From an uncultured Hyphomicrobiales bacterium (GTDB lineage: Bacteria; Pseudomonadota; Alphaproteobacteria; Rhizobiales; Beijerinckiaceae), in contig CAIVAX010000065.1 in assembly GCA_903903935.1 (NCBI GenBank), positions 1 to 8,278 on the forward strand: 8,278 nucleotides of DNA, written 5' to 3'. The stretch's first letter is position 1; each line of letters opens with the position of its first letter. Made by a program: the position numbers and the translations under genes. Of this stretch, positions 1 through 8,108 are shown in pieces. Under the pieces are notes generated by a model. It saw nothing but the letters and a program-made list of their open reading frames with translations. It had not been told where the DNA came from and ran no database searches.

Positions 1-2541
1 GCCATCGCCGCCGCCATTGCGGCTTGGATGACCAATCGCGGCAAGAAAGAGCATGAAATTGCTTTCCGTCCCACACGCGTGTTGATGCAAGATTTTACGG
101 GTGTTCCGGCCGTTGTTGATTTGGCGGCGATGCGCGATGCCATGTCAAAGCTTGGTGGTGATCCCAAAAAGATCAATCCGCTTGTGCCGGTTGATCTGGT
201 CATCGATCATTCGGTGATCGTCGATGAGTTTGGCAATTCCAAAGCCTTCAAAAAGAATGTCGATCTAGAATATCAGCGCAATACCGAGCGCTATACTTTC
301 TTGAAATGGGGTCAGGGCGCATTCGACAATTTCCGCGTTGTGCCCCCTGGCACAGGCATTTGTCATCAGGTCAATCTTGAATATCTCGCGCAAACTGTCT
401 GGACCCGGAAAGAAAAGCATACGGTTGGTCGCAAGACGGAAACTGTCGAAGTGGCCTATCCTGATTCTCTGGTTGGCACTGATTCGCACACCACAATGGT
501 CAATGGTCTGGCGGTTCTGGGCTGGGGTGTTGGCGGCATTGAGGCGGAAGCCTGCATGCTTGGCCAGCCTCTCTCCATGTTGCTGCCCGAAGTGATTGGC
601 TTTCGCCTCTCCGGCAAATTGAAAGAAGGCGTCACCGCCACCGATCTTGTGCTGACGGTCACGCAAATGCTGCGCAAAAAAGGCGTGGTCGGCAAATTCG
701 TTGAATTCTTTGGCTCGGGTCTGGAAGCGCTCACGCTGGCTGATCGCGCCACCATCGGCAATATGGCTCCTGAATATGGCGCCACTTGCGGCTTCTTCCC
801 GGTTGATGCCACCACTTTGGATTATCTTAAGACCTCCAATCGCACCACGGCGCGTCTGGCTTTGGTCGAGAAATATGCCAAGGCACAAGGCATGTTCCGC
901 ACCCGCACATCGCCCGATCCGGTCTTCACCGATACGCTGGAGCTCGATCTGGCTTCTGTTGTCCCCTCTATGGCGGGCCCCAAGCGCCCTGAAGGCCGTG
1001 TGCCGCTGGAGCAAGTGGCCTCAGGCTTTGCAACAGCTTTGGCGGGCGAATATAAAAAGCCCAATGAAGATCACAAGCGCGTTGCCGTGCAGGGCAAATC
1101 ATTTGATCTGGGCCATGGCGATGTCGCTATTGCCGCCATCACATCCTGCACCAATACATCCAATCCCGGCGTGTTGATTGCCGCTGGCCTATTGGCCCGC
1201 AATGCGGTTGAAAAGGGCCTCACCTCCAAGCCCTGGGTGAAGACCTCGCTGGCCCCCGGCTCACAAGTAGTCGGCGAATATCTGGCGCAATCTGGTCTGC
1301 AAAAATATCTCGATAGGATCGGCTTTAATCTGATCGGCTATGGCTGCACCACTTGCATTGGTAATTCTGGCCCGCTGGCAGAAGAGATTTCTAAATCGAT
1401 CAATGAAAATAGCTTGATTGCGGCCGCTGTTCTCTCGGGCAATCGCAATTTCGAAGGCCGTGTGAGCCCTGATGTGCAGGCCAATTATCTTGCCTCACCC
1501 CCGCTCGTTGTGGCCTATGCTTTGGCAGGCTCGGTGACACTTGATCTGAGCACAGATCCCATCGGTAAGGATAAGAAGGGCAATCCGGTTTATCTGCGCG
1601 ATATCTGGCCGACCTCCAAAGAGATCGACGCTTTCATTCGCAAATTCGTCACCAAAAAGATCTTCAAAGAACGCTATGCTGATGTGTTCAAGGGTGACAC
1701 CAATTGGCGCAAGGTGCGCGCGCCAGGTGGCGAGACTTATAAATGGGATATGGGCTCCACTTATGTGCAGAACCCGCCCTATTTCGAGGGCATGACCATG
1801 ACACCCCCGCCGATCAAAGAGATTGAGAAAGCGCGGATCCTGGCTATTTTCGGCGATAAGATCACCACCGATCACATTTCGCCCGCTGGCTCGATCAAGG
1901 CAAGCTCACCGGCTGGCAAATGGTTGTCCGAGCGCCAAGTGCGTCAGGAAGACTTCAACCAATATGGCGCGCGGCGCGGCAATCATGAAGTGATGATGCG
2001 CGGCACCTTTGCCAATATTCGTATCAAAAATCACATGCTCAAGGGCGCTGATGGCAATGTGCCAGAAGGCGGCAATACGGTGCATTATCCCACCAATGAG
2101 CGCCTATCGATTTACGATGCCTCGATGAAATATCAAAAGGCCGGCGTGCCTTTGGTGATCTTTGCGGGCGAAGAATATGGCAATGGTTCCTCGCGCGATT
2201 GGGCTGCTAAGGGCACACGTTTGCTGGGTGTGCGCGCGGTGGTGGCGCAGAGCTTTGAGCGTATTCACCGCTCCAATCTGGTTGGCATGGGCGTGCTGCC
2301 CTTGAGCTTCAAGCCTGGCACATCTTGGTCATCGCTCAATCTGCAGGGGGATGAAGAAATCACCATTCTGGGTCTGGGTGACAGCCTCCAGCCGCGCCAA
2401 GAAATGACCATGGATATTCGTTATGCCAATGGTCAGAGCAAGAGCGTGAAACTCAATTGTTTGATCGCCACGCAAGACGAGCTTGGATATTTCAAGCACG
2501 GCGGCATTCTGCAATATGTGATCCGCTCCCTCGCTTCATGA
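1..2541 (+). CDS. acnA: Aconitate hydratase AcnA (5'-truncated by window edge)
   Basis: This enzyme interconverts citrate and isocitrate through cis-aconitate in the cytosolic TCA cycle, using a [4Fe-4S] cluster. The frame is open from base 1. The first ATG (base 28) lies inside conserved sequence (codons 10 onward, with [19 protein letters not shown] just after), so the true start is upstream. Comparison with the ~890-residue family suggests about 50 missing residues. Counting codons from base 1, the substrate-site DSHTT is at 161-165. The cluster ligands are Cys383 (SCTNTSNP) and Cys449 and Cys452 (GCTTCIG). The C-terminal swivel domain carries GNGSSRDW at 727-734, which holds the active-site Ser and Arg of the family. 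All key residues are present and the frame is intact to TGA at 2539-2541. The architecture is AcnA/IRP-like rather than AcnB. The promoter is outside the window. The lipoprotein gene follows after 54 bases with no clear terminator between, so read-through is possible. Confidence 0.98.
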   Translation, partial: AIAAAIAAWMTNRGKKEHEIAFRPTRVLMQDFTGVPAVVDLAAMRDAMSKLGGDPKKINPLVPVDLVIDHSVIVDEFGNSKAFKKNVDLEYQRNTERYTFLKWGQGAFDNFRVVPPGTGICHQVNLEYLAQTVWTRKEKHTVGRKTETVEVAYPDSLVGTDSHTTMVNGLAVLGWGVGGIEAEACMLGQPLSMLLPEVIGFRLSGKLKEGVTATDLVLTVTQMLRKKGVVGKFVEFFGSGLEALTLADRATIGNMAPEYGATCGFFPVDATTLDYLKTSNRTTARLALVEKYAKAQGMFRTRTSPDPVFTDTLELDLASVVPSMAGPKRPEGRVPLEQVASGFATALAGEYKKPNEDHKRVAVQGKSFDLGHGDVAIAAITSCTNTSNPGVLIAAGLLARNAVEKGLTSKPWVKTSLAPGSQVVGEYLAQSGLQKYLDRIGFNLIGYGCTTCIGNSGPLAEEISKSINENSLIAAAVLSGNRNFEGRVSPDVQANYLASPPLVVAYALAGSVTLDLSTDPIGKDKKGNPVYLRDIWPTSKEIDAFIRKFVTKKIFKERYADVFKGDTNWRKVRAPGGETYKWDMGSTYVQNPPYFEGMTMTPPPIKEIEKARILAIFGDKITTDHISPAGSIKASSPAGKWLSERQVRQEDFNQYGARRGNHEVMMRGTFANIRIKNHMLKGADGNVPEGGNTVHYPTNERLSIYDASMKYQKAGVPLVIFAGEEYGNGSSRDWAAKGTRLLGVRAVVAQSFERIHRSNLVGMGVLPLSFKPGTSWSSLNLQGDEEITILGLGDSLQPRQEMTMDIRYANGQSKSVKLNCLIATQDELGYFKHGGILQYVIRSLAS

Positions 2542-2595
2542 TCTGAGAGTCTCAAACAAGAGCAACACACGCCAAGGATAGAAAAGGCAGATCTC

Positions 2596-3858
2596 ATGAG
2601 CAAGAGCCCTTCTTTTTTGCGCCTTGCCGGGATGGTCTGCCTCAGTCTTTCGTTGGGTCTGACCTTAGCGGCCTGTTCCCCCAGTGTGGAGGAGCAGGCC
2701 AAGAAAGTGTTCGCTGAAGCGCAGCAATTTTATGATCGCGCTCAATCGCAATCTGGCGAAGAGCGCCTGACCTCGCTGCAAGCGGCGCAAGATCGTCTGC
2801 AACAGATTGTCGCGAAATTTCCCGCCTCAACTTTGGCCAGCCAATTGGCGCAGGGGCAGACCATTGGCAAATTATCACTTCCAAGTCTCAGTGATGCCAT
2901 TGCCACCGAGGCTTGGCCATCTTGCCAAGATAATCCACGGCGTGCCTGTTTGTTGGGGCGGGCTCAGCAATTGGCCCGCACAGCCGATCTCAATGCTTAT
3001 AAGGATGATGCCTTTACGCGTAGCCTTGCGCTCAGCGGCCTTGCCCGTCTGCAAGTCCTCTCAGGCCAATCCCCTGAGGCAAGCAAATCCATCGATCTCG
3101 CCCTTAAAGCTGCGCAAGATCTGAGCGCCGCAGCTTCACCTGATCAGGCCTTGCTGACCTTACAGGCGCTGACCGGCTCTTTGACCTTATTAGGTCAGGT
3201 CGATCAGGCTTGGGATTTGCAGACCTCACTCGCAGCGCTCGTTGCCAAGGCCGGGCCCGGCTATTGGACCAATGCCGATCTGGCCCGTCGCATCGTTGAT
3301 GAACTGGTCCGCTCAGGCAAAACCAAGGACGCCGCTGCTTTCATCGCGCAAAAGGGCGCTGCCGCCGAAGCCGAGCTTTTGCCGCGTCTGGCCAATGGCC
3401 AGATGGATGATGGCCAAATCCCCGATGCTAAGCGCACCATTCTCAAAGCCGCTGGCTTTGCCAGAGAACAGGCTTTGCGGGTCGAGACTGTGATGGAGCT
3501 GGCCATTGCGGAATATCGCTCCGGCCTCACCACAGACGCCAACACATTGATTCAAAAAACTATCGAGGGCAAGCAGGCCAATGCGCCCGCATTGATCCAA
3601 GCCCTTGATCTGATTGCCATTGCCAAAGCTCAGGCCCGCACAGCGCGCAATTCTGCTGCCGAGGCCAATCTCAATGAGGCGCTCGCCAAGGCGCAAACCC
3701 TGCCAAAGCCGGTGCAAAACGCCCTCGCTGGCCCCATTGCTGAGGGTCTGTCGCAGGCCGGCCGCTTTCAAGAGGCGGTCAATCTGACCAAAGACCAATC
3801 CAATCCGCTCGCACAGGCTCTGGTGCTGATGGCAATTTCGCAAATGGCGCCCAAATAG
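2596..3858 (+). CDS. Putative lipoprotein with helical (TPR-like) repeats, function unknown
   Basis: I do not recognise a named family. The 420-residue product starts with a lipoprotein signal: a short N-region with Lys3 and Arg9, a hydrophobic stretch from about 10 to 25, and the lipobox LAAC with Cys27 as the predicted lipidated residue. Ser at +2 suggests the outer membrane by the E. coli rule, which may not hold here. The mature part is rich in Ala, Leu and Gln and looks almost all helical. Segments such as the one at 381-397 (AEGLSQAGRFQEAVNLT) resemble TPR-type helix pairs, so a scaffold or protein-binding role is an inference. Cys110 and Cys118 are the only cysteines after Cys27 and could form a disulfide in the periplasm. 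The ATG at 2596 has a purine-rich AAAAGG (2582-2587) eight bases upstream. The gene lies 54 bases after acnA, but nothing ties it to aconitase. BamD-like or other TPR lipoproteins are alternatives. Confidence 0.85.
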   Translation: MSKSPSFLRLAGMVCLSLSLGLTLAACSPSVEEQAKKVFAEAQQFYDRAQSQSGEERLTSLQAAQDRLQQIVAKFPASTLASQLAQGQTIGKLSLPSLSDAIATEAWPSCQDNPRRACLLGRAQQLARTADLNAYKDDAFTRSLALSGLARLQVLSGQSPEASKSIDLALKAAQDLSAAASPDQALLTLQALTGSLTLLGQVDQAWDLQTSLAALVAKAGPGYWTNADLARRIVDELVRSGKTKDAAAFIAQKGAAAEAELLPRLANGQMDDGQIPDAKRTILKAAGFAREQALRVETVMELAIAEYRSGLTTDANTLIQKTIEGKQANAPALIQALDLIAIAKAQARTARNSAAEANLNEALAKAQTLPKPVQNALAGPIAEGLSQAGRFQEAVNLTKDQSNPLAQALVLMAISQMAPK

Positions 3859-3887
3859 GTCTTCGGTTCAATCTGTTTTGATATTCA

Positions 3888-3915
3888 TTGACTCTGCCTG
3901 CCGCTCTCCTGTAAA
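3888..3915 (+). promoter_or_regulatory. Candidate housekeeping promoter for rplU
   Basis: TTGACT (3888-3893) matches the -35 consensus at five of six bases. It is followed after 16 bases by TGTAAA (3910-3915), a four-of-six match to the -10 consensus. Transcription would start near 3922 and give an rplU leader of about 160 bases. The assignment rests on motif match and position only. Confidence 0.45.
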
Positions 3916-3930
3916 GATCGCGGGCTTCGA

Positions 3931-3954
3931 GGCGGCGCAGGCCGCCCTTTCGTT
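3931..3954 (+). terminator. GC-rich hairpin between lipoprotein gene and rplU (terminator or leader element)
   Basis: GGCGGC (3931-3936) and GCCGCC (3941-3946) form a perfect 6-bp stem with loop GCAG, followed by the T-rich CTTTCGTTTG. It could end transcription from the upstream lipoprotein gene. If the promoter-like site at 3888-3915 is real, the hairpin instead falls within the first 30 bases of the rplU leader and might attenuate it. The sequence does not decide between these. Confidence 0.5.
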
Positions 3955-4081
3955 TGTGTGTTCTGATTTCAGCTTGTCTGAGGCAGGCGCTCAAGGGAAT
4001 GAAGCACTGGTTTAATCTGCTAAAAAGCCGTTCGTCAGTTCGCAAGATCTGGGAGAGACGGGGTTGAACACGGAGAAAACG

Positions 4082-4399
4082 ATGTTCGCAGTCATTAAAA
4101 CCGGTGGCAAACAATATAAAGTGGCCGCCGAGGATACGATTACAATTATGCATCTTGCCGGTGAGGCAGGTGCATCCATTACCTTCAACGATGTGTTGAT
4201 GGTTGTTGAGGCTGACAAGACCAAAGTGGGTGCTCCCCTCGTGGCTGGCGCGTCCGTGACAGGACAGATCGTTGGTCAGGAACGTGGCCCCAAGGTCATA
4301 GCTTTCAAAAAGCGTCGCCGTAAAAATTCCAAGCGCAAGCGTGGGCATCGTCAGGATCTGACCGTCGTCAAGATCACGGGCATTGCCGCTGGCGCTTAA
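4082..4399 (+). CDS. rplU: 50S ribosomal protein L21
   Basis: L21 is a structural protein of the large ribosomal subunit that binds 23S rRNA. The 105-residue product begins with the family hallmark [14 protein letters not shown]. It carries the strongly basic RNA-binding stretch [17 protein letters not shown] at 75-91 and ends [10 protein letters not shown] before a short Ala/Gly tail. The length is normal for the family. I chose ATG 4082 over the in-frame TTG at 4064 because the family starts exactly at this Met and because GGAG at 4072-4075 lies six bases upstream. rpmA follows on the same strand, the usual bacterial pairing. The leader has a promoter-like site and a GC-rich hairpin, so control by attenuation or feedback is possible but unproven. 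Confidence 0.98.
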   Translation: MFAVIKTGGKQYKVAAEDTITIMHLAGEAGASITFNDVLMVVEADKTKVGAPLVAGASVTGQIVGQERGPKVIAFKKRRRKNSKRKRGHRQDLTVVKITGIAAGA

Positions 4400-4424
4400 T
4401 TGATCTGACCTCGGTTAATTCGGG

Positions 4425-4461
4425 TTCACATCCTCACAAATTGAGATATACTGATCTCAAT
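4425..4461 (+). promoter_or_regulatory. Candidate rpmA promoter overlapped by a palindrome
   Basis: TTCACA (4425-4430) and TATACT (4447-4452), spaced by 16 bases, each match the sigma70-type consensus at five of six positions. The -10-like box lies within an 8-bp perfect inverted repeat, ATTGAGAT (4440-4447) and ATCTCAAT (4454-4461), with a 6-base centre. It may be a promoter with an overlapping operator, or an RNA hairpin or processing site in an rplU-rpmA transcript. Confidence 0.4.
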
Positions 4462-4513
4462 AGGTTCATTTGCGGTTGAGCTTTGGCGCGACCGATTAGT
4501 TTGGAGCAAGATT

Positions 4514-4792
4514 ATGGCTCACAAAAAGGCAGGCGGTTCATCCCGCAACGGACGCGACTCTGACGGCCGTCGTCTTGGTGTCAAAAAGTTTGGTGGCGAA
4601 GCTGTGCGCAGCGGCAACATCATTATTCGTCAACGTGGCACGAAATGGCATCCCGGCGCCAATGTCGGCATTGGCGTAGATCATACGCTGTTTGCCCTCG
4701 TAGATGGCACGGTGCTTTTTAAAGCCCGCAACGTAACTAAAGGCCGAGCTAGTGTATCGGTCGTACCGGCCAAACAACAGGCCGCAGAATAA
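4514..4792 (+). CDS. rpmA: 50S ribosomal protein L27
   Basis: L27 is a large-subunit protein whose flexible N-terminus reaches the peptidyl transferase centre and contacts tRNA. The 92-residue product starts [16 protein letters not shown], the diagnostic L27 N-terminus, and continues with [24 protein letters not shown] and [13 protein letters not shown], all conserved. It lacks the cleavable N-terminal extension seen in Firmicutes. GGAG at 4502-4505 sits eight bases ahead of ATG 4514. It lies about 115 bases after rplU, and the two are probably cotranscribed at least in part, although a second promoter-like site lies between them. A structured tail and a strong intrinsic terminator follow. 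There is no oddity in the coding sequence. Confidence 0.98.
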   Translation: MAHKKAGGSSRNGRDSDGRRLGVKKFGGEAVRSGNIIIRQRGTKWHPGANVGIGVDHTLFALVDGTVLFKARNVTKGRASVSVVPAKQQAAE

Positions 4793-4813
4793 CGGTGTAG
4801 GAGCTAAGGGTCC

Positions 4814-4842
4814 TCCACCGGCTTCCAAAAGCCCCCGGTGGA
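4814..4842 (+). other. Bulged stem-loop in the rpmA 3' region
   Basis: TCCACCG (4814-4820) pairs with CGGTGGA (4836-4842). Inside it GCTT (4821-4824) pairs with AAGC (4829-4832) around loop CCAA, leaving a CCC bulge at 4833-4835. It starts about 20 bases after the rpmA stop and has no T-tract, so it is not a standard terminator. It could protect the mRNA 3' end or belong to a small RNA derived from this tail. Confidence 0.5.
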
Positions 4843-4917
4843 CGGTCCCTCCCAAGACCACTCAGCTCAGCCAAAAAGTTTAGGCCAGCCGAGACAGTCC
4901 AGCCTCAAAAGGTCCGG

Positions 4918-4955
4918 GGGAAATGGAAGTTCCATTTCCCTTTTATTTTTTGTTT
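4918..4955 (+). terminator. Strong Rho-independent terminator of the rplU-rpmA unit
   Basis: GGGAAATGG (4918-4926) and CCATTTCCC (4932-4940) form a perfect 9-bp stem with a 5-base AAGTT loop, followed directly by TTTTATTTTTTGTTT (4941-4955). This is a textbook intrinsic terminator. It separates the ribosomal genes from the acetyltransferase gene and rules out a GNAT start at ATG 4923, which lies within the stem. Confidence 0.9.
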
Positions 4956-4973
4956 CATGGACTGGAGAGCGGG

Positions 4974-5609
4974 ATGTTCCCGGATATTTTTTCTGATGAT
5001 GTGTTGCGCATCGAAACCCCACGTTTGTGGCTGCGCTGGCCGCGTGCCACGGATGCCAAGGCGATAGCCGAGCTGGCGACAGATCCTGATCTCGCCCGGC
5101 TGACGGCTAGAGTGCCGCATCCCTTCCAACCTGGCGCTGCGGCGGAATTCATTCTCACCTCGCGGTCAGATAATTCAAAAGCCAATTCTCTCACTCTGGT
5201 GCTTGCGCCCAAGCGTCCGGGGGCAGATCCGATCGGCTGCATCAGCCTGCGCCCGCGTGAGGAAGGCAAGCTCTCGCTGGGCTTCTGGCTGGGCAAGCCC
5301 TATTGGGGCCGTGGGCTCATGACTGAGGCGGTGCGCGAGCTCATTGATCTGAGCTTTCGCATGACCGATGTGCAGGATCTCCAGACCTATGCCCTGTTTG
5401 GCAATCAATCCGCGCAGCGCGTCTTGGAGAAATGCGGCTTTCAGGCCTGTGGCCAAGGCATTGCCACGCGCCCGGCGCGCTCTGATCCTGCCGAGGTTCA
5501 AACCTTTAGAATGACCCGTGAGGCTTGGTTGAGCCGCGGCTTTGTGCGCCCCTATCTCCCCTTGGCGCAGATGCAGGATCAATCTCAAGACCGGAGTTTG
5601 AAGATCTAG
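4974..5609 (+). CDS. GNAT-family N-acetyltransferase (RimJ/RimL-like)
   Basis: The product is predicted to transfer an acetyl group from acetyl-CoA to an amine. RimJ/RimL-like members often act on protein N-termini, but the substrate here is unknown. The 211-residue protein opens with IETPRLWLRWP (13-23), the typical first strand of this group. It has the acetyl-CoA pyrophosphate-binding region KPYWGRGLMTEAV at 108-120 and the C-terminal NQSAQRVLEKCGF at 144-156. I chose ATG 4974 because GGAGAG (4964-4969) precedes it. The longer in-frame ATG at 4923 lies inside the rpmA terminator hairpin and would add a poorly matching hydrophobic stretch. A GNAT gene between rpmA and obgE is a known arrangement in Hyphomicrobiales, so a link to ribosomal proteins is plausible but only inferred. 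The promoter would have to lie in or just after the terminator, and I see no clear one. Confidence 0.9.
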   Translation: MFPDIFSDDVLRIETPRLWLRWPRATDAKAIAELATDPDLARLTARVPHPFQPGAAAEFILTSRSDNSKANSLTLVLAPKRPGADPIGCISLRPREEGKLSLGFWLGKPYWGRGLMTEAVRELIDLSFRMTDVQDLQTYALFGNQSAQRVLEKCGFQACGQGIATRPARSDPAEVQTFRMTREAWLSRGFVRPYLPLAQMQDQSQDRSLKI

Positions 5610-5634
5610 GCCCGCACCATGTGTTTGGCGCAAG

Positions 5635-5668
5635 AGAGAGCCGGGCCAGCCCGGCTCTTTGCTATTTG
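5635..5668 (+). terminator. Probable terminator after the GNAT gene
   Basis: AGAGCCGGG (5637-5645) and CCCGGCTCT (5650-5658) form a perfect 9-bp stem with loop CCAG, extended by a G-U and an A-U pair to 5635 and 5660. The tail TTTGCTATTTGG is only moderately T-rich, so termination may be partial. The hairpin separates the GNAT gene from obgE. Confidence 0.7.
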
Positions 5669-5715
5669 GCAGATGTGTTCAAAAAGTCTTTCAGATTTGG
5701 TCAGATTTGCTCTAG

Positions 5716-6795
<1,080 letters not shown>

Positions 6796-6827
6796 GCGCC
6801 AGTGAGGGCAATCGCGGCTGGCTTGTA

Positions 6828-6859
6828 TGTGATCCAGAAGTCTTGTGATCCAGAAGTCT
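6828..6859 (+). repeat. Two perfect 16-bp tandem repeats between obgE and proB
   Basis: TGTGATCCAGAAGTCT occurs at 6828-6843 and again at 6844-6859 with no spacer, followed by TG as the start of a third unit. This looks like a recent short duplication, for example by replication slippage. No coding role is evident. Confidence 0.9.
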
Positions 6860-6903
6860 TGCGGTTGATCTCAAGAGCTGGCTTGGGTTAAGTGATCACA
6901 AGA
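6841..6903 (+). repeat. 10-bp inverted repeat upstream of proB
   Basis: TCTTGTGATC (6841-6850) is perfectly complementary to GATCACAAGA (6894-6903), with 43 bases between. The left arm overlaps the second unit of the tandem repeat. In RNA it could form a long-range stem ahead of the proB terminator-like hairpin. In DNA it could be a spaced binding site. Confidence 0.7.
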
Positions 6904-6904
6904 T

Positions 6905-6940
6905 TGGCAGGCCCAAAGCCTGCCATCATTCATCTCTTTT
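6905..6940 (+). terminator. Hairpin ahead of proB, possible obgE terminator
   Basis: TGGCAGGC (6905-6912) and GCCTGCCA (6918-6925) form a perfect 8-bp stem with loop CCAAA, followed by TCATTCATCTCTTTT. The T-tract is interrupted, so it is a weak-to-moderate intrinsic terminator. It ends only 28 bases before the preferred proB start, so it may instead act as an attenuator in a proB leader. Confidence 0.55.
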
Positions 6941-6953
6941 GCATGGCCCGCGC

Positions 6954-8081
6954 GTGACTCAGCTTCCCGTCCTTTCCGATTTCAAGCGCATTGTCGTCAA
7001 GGTCGGCTCCTCGCTGCTGGTTGATCAAAAGGCGAGTGTGCTCAATCGCGATTGGCTCAAAGCGCTCTGCGATGATTTGGCACGTCTGCATCAGCGCGGT
7101 GCTGATGTGCTGGTTGTGTCATCTGGCTCGATTGCCCTTGGCCGCACAGTTTTGAAATTGCCTGCCGGTGTTTTGCGTCTGGAAGATAGCCAGGCCGCAG
7201 CTGCTGTGGGCCAGATTGCGCTGGCCCGCATTTGGGCAGAAATGCTCAGCGAGCATCAAATCATTGCGGGGCAAATTCTCGTCACCTTCACCGATACGGA
7301 AGAGCGCCGCCGCTATCTCAATGCCAGAGAGACGATTGCCCGCTTATTGGACATGCGCGCTATCCCCGTCATCAATGAAAATGATACGGTCGCAACCAGC
7401 GAAATCCGCTTTGGCGATAATGATCGTCTGGCCGCGCGTGTGGCAACCATGGTCAGCGCGGATCTGCTCATCCTGCTGTCCGACATTGATGGGCTCTACA
7501 CCGCCCCGCCGCACCTAGATCCCAAAGCCGAATTGCTGCCGGTCATTCAGCGCATCACGCCGCAGATTGAGGCCATGGCTGGTGGCGCGGCATCTGAATA
7601 TTCACGCGGCGGCATGTTTACCAAAATTGAAGCGGCGAAGATTGCGACAACCGGCGGCGCGCATATGATCATTGCCGATGGCCGCATTCTCAATCCCATT
7701 GAGATGATTGAAAAGGGCAAACCCTGCAGCTGGTTTCTCTCGCCCTCCACGCCCATTACCGCGCGCAAGAAATGGATTGCCGGATCGCTGGAGCCGCGCG
7801 GCTATGTGCAGATTGATGATGGTGCGGTCAAAGCCCTTTCGCAAGGCAAGAGTCTTTTGCCGGCAGGCATCACGCATATCGAGGGTGTCTTCGCGCGTGG
7901 CGATTGCGTGCTCATTCGTGATCTGCGCGGCGCCGAACTTGGTCGCGGATTGATCGGCTATGATGTTGATCAAGCCAGCCTAATCATCGGGCGCAATTCG
8001 CGCGACATTGAGTCTGTTCTTGGCGTGCCCGGTCGCGCGGAAATGATTCACCGCGACGACATGGCTCTGGTGGGTGATTAA
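6954..8081 (+). CDS. proB: Glutamate 5-kinase ProB
   Basis: ProB phosphorylates L-glutamate to gamma-glutamyl phosphate, the first and usually proline-inhibited step of proline synthesis in the cytosol. From the preferred GTG the product has 375 residues, normal for the kinase-plus-PUA form. The amino-acid kinase domain shows [11 protein letters not shown] (13-23), [10 protein letters not shown] (54-63), [21 protein letters not shown] (140-160), [10 protein letters not shown] (174-183) and [16 protein letters not shown] (217-232). The PUA domain spans roughly 277-360. The start is uncertain. GTG 6954 gives an N-terminus like its relatives, while in-frame TTG 6939 would add five residues, and neither has a Shine-Dalgarno sequence. 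A four-codon ORF (ATG 6943, stop TGA 6955-6957) overlaps the GTG. The usual partner proA does not follow: the next gene is on the other strand. Confidence 0.97.
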   Translation: MTQLPVLSDFKRIVVKVGSSLLVDQKASVLNRDWLKALCDDLARLHQRGADVLVVSSGSIALGRTVLKLPAGVLRLEDSQAAAAVGQIALARIWAEMLSEHQIIAGQILVTFTDTEERRRYLNARETIARLLDMRAIPVINENDTVATSEIRFGDNDRLAARVATMVSADLLILLSDIDGLYTAPPHLDPKAELLPVIQRITPQIEAMAGGAASEYSRGGMFTKIEAAKIATTGGAHMIIADGRILNPIEMIEKGKPCSWFLSPSTPITARKKWIAGSLEPRGYVQIDDGAVKALSQGKSLLPAGITHIEGVFARGDCVLIRDLRGAELGRGLIGYDVDQASLIIGRNSRDIESVLGVPGRAEMIHRDDMALVGD

Positions 8082-8086
8082 TCACC
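8073..8086. repeat. 14-bp perfect palindrome over the proB stop codon
   Basis: GGTGATTAATCACC is self-complementary and contains the TAA stop of proB (8079-8081). It lies between two convergent genes and could help end transcription from either side, but it has no T-tract. As uninterrupted DNA it also fits a dimeric protein-binding site. Chance is possible. Confidence 0.5.
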
Positions 8087-8108
8087 TCGGCCTGCGCAAA
8101 ACTTCAGC

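Noticed and set aside
265..1014. 249-codon open frame on the minus strand inside acnA
   Set aside because: It is antisense to conserved aconitase sequence, and its predicted protein shows no recognisable motif. Long shadow frames are expected at this GC content.
2544..2554. TGAGA-G-TCTCA inverted repeat after the acnA stop
   Set aside because: Arms of five bases with a one-base centre and no T-tract do not support a terminator.
4064..4081. TTG start six codons upstream for rplU
   Set aside because: L21 proteins start at [14 protein letters not shown], and the GGAG at 4072-4075 is well placed for ATG 4082.
3779..4348. 189-codon open frame on the minus strand across the lipoprotein end and rplU
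   Set aside because: It overlaps most of rplU antisense and two regulatory-looking regions, and has no recognisable domain.
4923..4973. Longer N-terminus for the acetyltransferase from ATG 4923
   Set aside because: The ATG lies inside the stem of the rpmA terminator, the added residues are encoded by its T-tract, and ATG 4974 has a good Shine-Dalgarno and matches the family start.
6865..6893. TTGATC and TTAAGT as a proB promoter
   Set aside because: The -10-like box matches the consensus at only three of six positions, too weak to list.
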